Below, piece after piece: positions 60,778-64,000 of a stretch of DNA of 64,000 nt. A model generated the notes under the pieces. It saw nothing but the letters and a program-made list of their open reading frames with translations. It was not told the DNA's origin and made no database searches. The first letter of the stretch is position 1. Each line of letters begins with the position of its first letter. Made by a program: the position numbers and the translations under genes. Source of the DNA: Streptomyces marianii (GTDB lineage Bacteria > Actinomycetota > Actinomycetes > Streptomycetales > Streptomycetaceae); NCBI RefSeq assembly GCF_005795905.1, contig NZ_VAWE01000001.1:496001-560000 (forward strand). The letters are read 5' to 3'.

Positions 60778-61742
60778 GCGGCCGCTCCTTCCGGGAGGAC
60801 GACGAGGCGTCCGGTGGTGGTGCCGTCGGCGACGCGCTGGACGGCGTCGGCGGCGCCCTTGAGGGCGACCCGGTCGCTGACGAGCGGCTTGATCAGTCCC
60901 CCGGCCGCCAGGTCGGTGAGCGTCTCGTGGCAGCGGAGCACGGCCCTGGGGTCCATCCGGTTGTAGAGGCCCCAGTGCAGTCCGACGATCGAGTAGTTCT
61001 TCACCAGCGCGTGGTTGAGCGCCGGGCTGGGGATACCGCCGCTCGCGAAGCCCACGACGAGGATGCGGCCCTCGAACGCGACGCACTTGGCGGACTTGGC
61101 GTACGCGTCGCCGCCGACCGGGTCGAAGACGACGTCGGCACCGCGGCCGCCGGTGGCGTCCTTCACCGCGGCGACGATGTCGTCCTCGCGCCGGTCGATG
61201 ACGAGGTCGCAGCCGAGCTCGCGGGCCACGGCGGCCTTCTCAGGTCCGCCGACGACGCCGATGACACGGGCGCCGGCGGCCTTGCCGAGCTGTACCGCGG
61301 CGCTGCCGACGCCGCCGGACGCCGCGTGCACGAGCAGCGTCTCGCCCTCCCGGAGGTTCGCGCGGCGGTGCAGTCCGAACCAGCCCGTCTGGTAGCCGAT
61401 GTGCAGTGCCGCGGCCTCGGCGTCGTCGAGGGCGTCGGGAGCGGGCAGCAGCGCGGCCTCGTCGGCGACGGCGTACTCGGCGAACCCTCCGTACGGCAGG
61501 GCCGGGGTGGCGATGACGCGGCGGCCGTCCTCGGTCTCACCGCAGATCTCCACCCCGGGGGTGAAGGGCAGCGGCGGCGTCACCTGGTAGTGGCCGCGGC
61601 AGAGCAGCGCGTCGGGGAAGTTGACGCTGGCGGCCCGCACCCTGAGCAGGACCTGCCCTTCGCCGGGCTGCGGGCGGCCGGCCTCCTCCAGGCGCATCAC
61701 CTCGCCCGGCTCGCCGTTCCGGTGCACTCGCCATGCCTGCAT
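60774..61742 (-). CDS. NADPH:quinone oxidoreductase-family (MDR) protein
   Basis: 322 residues from ATG 61742 with GGAGG 6 nt upstream. MDR fold: GroES-like domain (MQAWRVHRNGEPGEVMRLEE, VNFPDALLCRGHYQ) and Rossmann domain (VHAASGGVGSAAVQLGKAAGA, about residues 142-162). It has no zinc ligands, so it is a quinone/enoyl reductase type. First gene of the operon with two acyl-CoA dehydrogenases; in such operons it is thought to reduce an enoyl-CoA or quinone intermediate. A palindromic site 47 nt upstream may control the operon. Confidence 0.93.
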   Translation of the reverse strand: MQAWRVHRNGEPGEVMRLEEAGRPQPGEGQVLLRVRAASVNFPDALLCRGHYQVTPPLPFTPGVEICGETEDGRRVIATPALPYGGFAEYAVADEAALLPAPDALDDAEAAALHIGYQTGWFGLHRRANLREGETLLVHAASGGVGSAAVQLGKAAGARVIGVVGGPEKAAVARELGCDLVIDRREDDIVAAVKDATGGRGADVVFDPVGGDAYAKSAKCVAFEGRILVVGFASGGIPSPALNHALVKNYSIVGLHWGLYNRMDPRAVLRCHETLTDLAAGGLIKPLVSDRVALKGAADAVQRVADGTTTGRLVVLPEGAAA

Positions 61743-61788
61743 TCGGGCCTCCGCGGTGTGTAGGGCGTACCACTGCTCTGCGCATACT

Positions 61789-61800
61789 AAGCGGTCGCTT
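61789..61800. promoter_or_regulatory. Operator-like palindrome before the acyl-CoA dehydrogenase operon
   Basis: AAGCG-gt-CGCTT is a perfect 5-bp inverted repeat within ctAAGCGGTCGCTTgc, next to a possible minus-strand -10 (TAGTAT, 61785-61790). Similar AAGCG/CGCTT dyads precede TetR-controlled fatty-acid or steroid catabolic operons in actinobacteria. The remaining 61743-62073 region contains no other clear signal. Confidence 0.5.
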
Positions 61801-62073
61801 GCCCTCCTGGGAACAGCTGCGTCCGGCCGGGGCACCCGGCCACCGGCCCCTCCCCCCGTTCCCGGCCGGACCACTCCCCGCTCCCGGCCCTTCCACTGCG
61901 CCGCGCCCCACGACCGCCACGCTCCGCCGGGAGCCCCGCCGCACGGCGGCGACCGTCCGCGCCTCCGCCCGTCCCCCGCCCCACGGCCGCACGCCCCGCC
62001 CGTGCGGCCCCGTCGCGGGACGGCGGGCGCGGGAGCACGCTGGAAAGGAGGCCGTCTCCCGGAGGACGTGTCC

Positions 62074-62907
62074 ATGAACGCCATCACTGACACCGAGGCG
62101 GGGCGCCGTCTCGCCGCGTTCTTCGACAACCCCGTCGTCGGGATGCTCCCGTGGATCATGTTCTCGGTCCTGGCCGGCCCCGGCCGGTTCGAGTTCGCCG
62201 TGGGGGTCTCCCTGGCGATCGCCGTCTTCGTCCTCGTCGTGGACCGGCTGAGACGCCCCGGCGCCTCGGTCAAGATCCTCGAGGTCGCCGACGTCGTCTT
62301 CTTCGCGGCCCTCACGATCGTCGGCCTCTTCGCCTCGGTGGGAACGCTGCGCTGGCTGGAGACGTACTCCGGGGAGCTCTCCAACTTCGCCCTGGTGGCC
62401 ATCGCCTTCGGCTCGATCGCGGTCCGCGAGCCCTTCACCGTGCAGTACGCCCGCGAACGGGTGGACCGCTCGCTGTGGAACACCCGCGGCTTCCTGCACA
62501 CCAACTACGTGATCACCGCCGTGTGGGGGCTCGCGTTCCTGGTGGCGGCGGTGGCGGGGCTCATCGGTGACCTCGTGCTACGCCAACCGGACAACGTCTG
62601 GACCAACTGGGTCATCCAGATCGGGGCGATCATCGTCGCCCTGCGCTTCACCGAGTGGTACCCACCGGTCGTACGGGAGCGCATCCACGGCGGCAGGCCG
62701 TCCCGCGGCGGCCCGACGTCCGTGGGCTCCCTGTTCATGCCCTTCGCCGGCTATCTGGTGCCCGTGGGGATCGTCGTGCTGGCCCTCGGCTCCGGGCCGG
62801 CCTGGCTGGGCATCGCCCTGATCGTCCTCGGAGCCCTGCTCGTACGGGCGTTCAGGCTCGACGCGAACGGCGAGCGGGCCACGGAACCGCGCCACGACAC
62901 CGAGTGA
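62074..62907 (+). CDS. Membrane protein of unknown function
   Basis: 277 residues from ATG 62074 with GGAGG 8 nt upstream. Seven to eight hydrophobic helices; the most typical are VGMLPWIMFSVLAGPGRFEFAVGVSLAIAVFVLVV and LFMPFAGYLVPVGIVVLALGSGPAWLGIALIVLGALLVRAF. The middle has REPFTVQYARERVDRSLWNTRGFLHTNYVIT, conserved in a group of unnamed actinobacterial membrane proteins. No transporter motif is recognised. Divergent from the acyl-CoA dehydrogenase operon; 331 nt lie between their starts. Confidence 0.8.
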   Translation: MNAITDTEAGRRLAAFFDNPVVGMLPWIMFSVLAGPGRFEFAVGVSLAIAVFVLVVDRLRRPGASVKILEVADVVFFAALTIVGLFASVGTLRWLETYSGELSNFALVAIAFGSIAVREPFTVQYARERVDRSLWNTRGFLHTNYVITAVWGLAFLVAAVAGLIGDLVLRQPDNVWTNWVIQIGAIIVALRFTEWYPPVVRERIHGGRPSRGGPTSVGSLFMPFAGYLVPVGIVVLALGSGPAWLGIALIVLGALLVRAFRLDANGERATEPRHDTE

Positions 62908-62992
62908 GCGCTGCGGCGGGAACCGCCCGGCACCCACGGCCGCCTCATCGCGAGACGGTGTGCCCGGTCGCCGGGGTGCGGCGACGCCCTCC

Positions 62993-63008
62993 CGGCGGGA
63001 GCCCGCCG
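62993..63008. terminator. Short terminator-like hairpin
   Basis: CGGCGGG-ag-CCCGCCG, a 7-bp perfect stem, lies between the convergent membrane-protein and PIG-L genes, 85 nt after the former's stop. Confidence 0.45.
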
Positions 63009-63036
63009 AAGACCCGCCCGCCCGGGGCCCGGGCCG

Positions 63037-63792
63037 CTACCGGCCGAAGAGTTCGAAGGCCACCGCCGGCACCCCGCCGAACCGGGGGGCCACCGCCTGG
63101 GCGCTGCCCACCAGGAACTCCCGGCAGTACGCCTCCGGGTCCTCGTCCGTCAGAACCTCGATGTAACTGCGGTGTTGCAGCAGCGACCGCACCGAGCGCT
63201 CGAGCCCGGCCGTGGCGTCCACGGCGTGGGTCGGGGTCGACGAGCCGGCGATCGCCACCCATCGGACGCCGCTCCAGGGCTGCAGGCCCTGCTCGGTGAG
63301 GAGTTCGGGGAAGATCCAGCGGTTGCCCGCGTCACCGGCGGCGTCCAGCACGGCCCGGCCCACGGCACGATGGTCCGGCGAGTTCCAGGCTCCGCCGACG
63401 GCCGGGCCCCAGGTGTCGCGGTGGTTGAGGGTGACGACCAGCTCGGGGCGGTGCCGACGGATCGCGGCCGCGATGTCGCGGCGCAGCGCCGTGCCGTACT
63501 CGATGACGCCGTCCCGGTGGTCGAGGAACTCGACGGCGCTCACACCGACGACCGCGGCGCTCGCCCGCTGCTCCCGCTCGCGCAGCGGCCCGCACTCGGC
63601 GGGGTCGACGGTGTCGATCCCGGCCTCGCCCCGGGTGGCGAGGAGGTACGTCACCTCCTTGCCCGCGTCGGTCCAGCCGGCGACGGCCGCGGCGCAGCCG
63701 TACTCGAGGTCGTCCGGGTGGGCGACGACGGCGAGTGCCCGCTGCCAGTCGTCCGGTACCGGTACGAGCTGAGGTTCGGTCAGTTCGGTCAT
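63037..63792 (-). CDS. PIG-L family deacetylase
   Basis: 251 residues from ATG 63792; the longer open frame has no support. The zinc-binding signature VVAHPDDLEYGCAAAVAGW (Ala-His-Pro-Asp-Asp) is at about 22-40, with RDGVIEYGTALRRDIAAAIRRHRPELVVTLNHRD and NSPDHRAVGRAVLDAA providing the second Asp/His sites. Family members deacetylate GlcNAc-type substrates: MshB and Mca in mycothiol metabolism, or glycan precursors. The substrate is not readable here, and MshB itself is longer. Likely cytosolic. Confidence 0.92.
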   Translation of the reverse strand: MTELTEPQLVPVPDDWQRALAVVAHPDDLEYGCAAAVAGWTDAGKEVTYLLATRGEAGIDTVDPAECGPLREREQRASAAVVGVSAVEFLDHRDGVIEYGTALRRDIAAAIRRHRPELVVTLNHRDTWGPAVGGAWNSPDHRAVGRAVLDAAGDAGNRWIFPELLTEQGLQPWSGVRWVAIAGSSTPTHAVDATAGLERSVRSLLQHRSYIEVLTDEDPEAYCREFLVGSAQAVAPRFGGVPAVAFELFGR

Positions 63793-63906
63793 ACGGGCAG
63801 CGTATCCGCAGTGGTCGCGCGTCCCGGAGTGGTTTCCGGGCAACGGTGGGGGTCGTGCCGCCGCCGTGCCCGCCCCGCCCGCCGGCGCCGGGGCACGGCA
63901 CTCTCG

Positions 63907-64000
63907 TCACACCTCGTCGCGGACCAGGGCGAGCAGCCGGTCGAGCACACGGGAGCCGGACGCCCGCACGCCGTCGTGTTCGTACTCGTCGGTGACCCAC
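63907..64000 (-). CDS. C-terminal end of a gene continuing beyond the window
   Basis: About 30 codons with good codon bias (VTDEYEHDGVRASGSRVLDR then LLALVRDEV and stop at 63907). It runs off the right edge. The family is not identified. Confidence 0.5.
   Translation of the reverse strand, partial: WVTDEYEHDGVRASGSRVLDRLLALVRDEV

Overview
The window looks like chromosomal DNA of a Streptomyces or very close relative. It is very GC-rich with strong third-position GC bias, dense ATGA/GTGA stop-start overlaps and frequent GTG starts. It also carries lineage markers: a conservon (cvnABCD) with P450s, DUF5709 and PRC-barrel stress proteins, a long-form GAPDH and DUF6777/PASTA lipoproteins. I identified no tRNA, rRNA, CRISPR array or replication origin by eye.

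Layout. 0-4.3 kb: a membrane protein, a cupredoxin-like lipoprotein and a polytopic membrane protein in one overlapping operon, then a secreted phosphodiesterase. 4.3-6.1 kb: a secreted lipase and an AraC-type regulator. 6.4-11.7 kb: a complete conservon (pseudo-histidine-kinase, roadblock, DUF742, GTPase) ending in a P450 whose K-helix reads EVLW instead of ExxR, converging without a gap on a normal P450. 11.8-13.8 kb: a DinB protein and remnants of two back-to-back, N-terminally deleted genes. 14-19 kb: secreted M1 peptidase, GAPDH and small stress proteins. 19.4-26 kb: a secreted amidohydrolase-like enzyme with a discoidin domain, a TetR regulator and a sugar ABC transporter (binding protein, single-NBD ATPase, permease). 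26-29 kb: a TetR / aldo-keto reductase / quinone-reductase operon with a clear palindromic operator. 29-30 kb: a graveyard (MITE-like element, NTPase tail, Tn3 transposase fragment).

30-36 kb: YrdC/YciO protein, phosphoglucomutase, UBP zinc finger, and a two-gene redox-signalling operon (cyclic-nucleotide-domain sensor kinase plus receiver-thioredoxin-reductase fusion without the CxxC). 36.6-47.6 kb: an accessory-looking region with a truncated amidohydrolase tail, a P450 with Lys in the I-helix acid position, two nearly identical VOC genes 8.7 kb apart, a relic of a second P450 3' end, two small ABM monooxygenase-like genes in lower-GC DNA, an IS982 remnant, an MFS exporter behind a perfect operator, and a phosphotransferase lacking its second metal-binding Asp. 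HAD, epimerase, zinc-ribbon and DUF779 genes lie between the VOC copies.

47.7-55 kb: serine hydrolase, DUF6777/PASTA lipoprotein, and a large AAA/TPR regulator split by one extra G in a 7-G run and lacking the expected LuxR end. 55.1-57.3 kb: a second MITE-like element carrying a 32-bp tandem array, ending 9 bp before an alkylsulfatase start codon. 57.5-64 kb: a small membrane protein, a decayed phospholipase-like gene, a coupled quinone-reductase / two acyl-CoA dehydrogenase operon, a membrane protein, a PIG-L deacetylase and the tail of a gene running off the window.

The strongest candidates for something little described are the MITE/tandem-repeat pair, the receiver-TrxR fusion without redox cysteines, the two P450s with altered signature motifs, and the homopolymer-split regulator. 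All family assignments come from reading motifs by eye; no database search was run.
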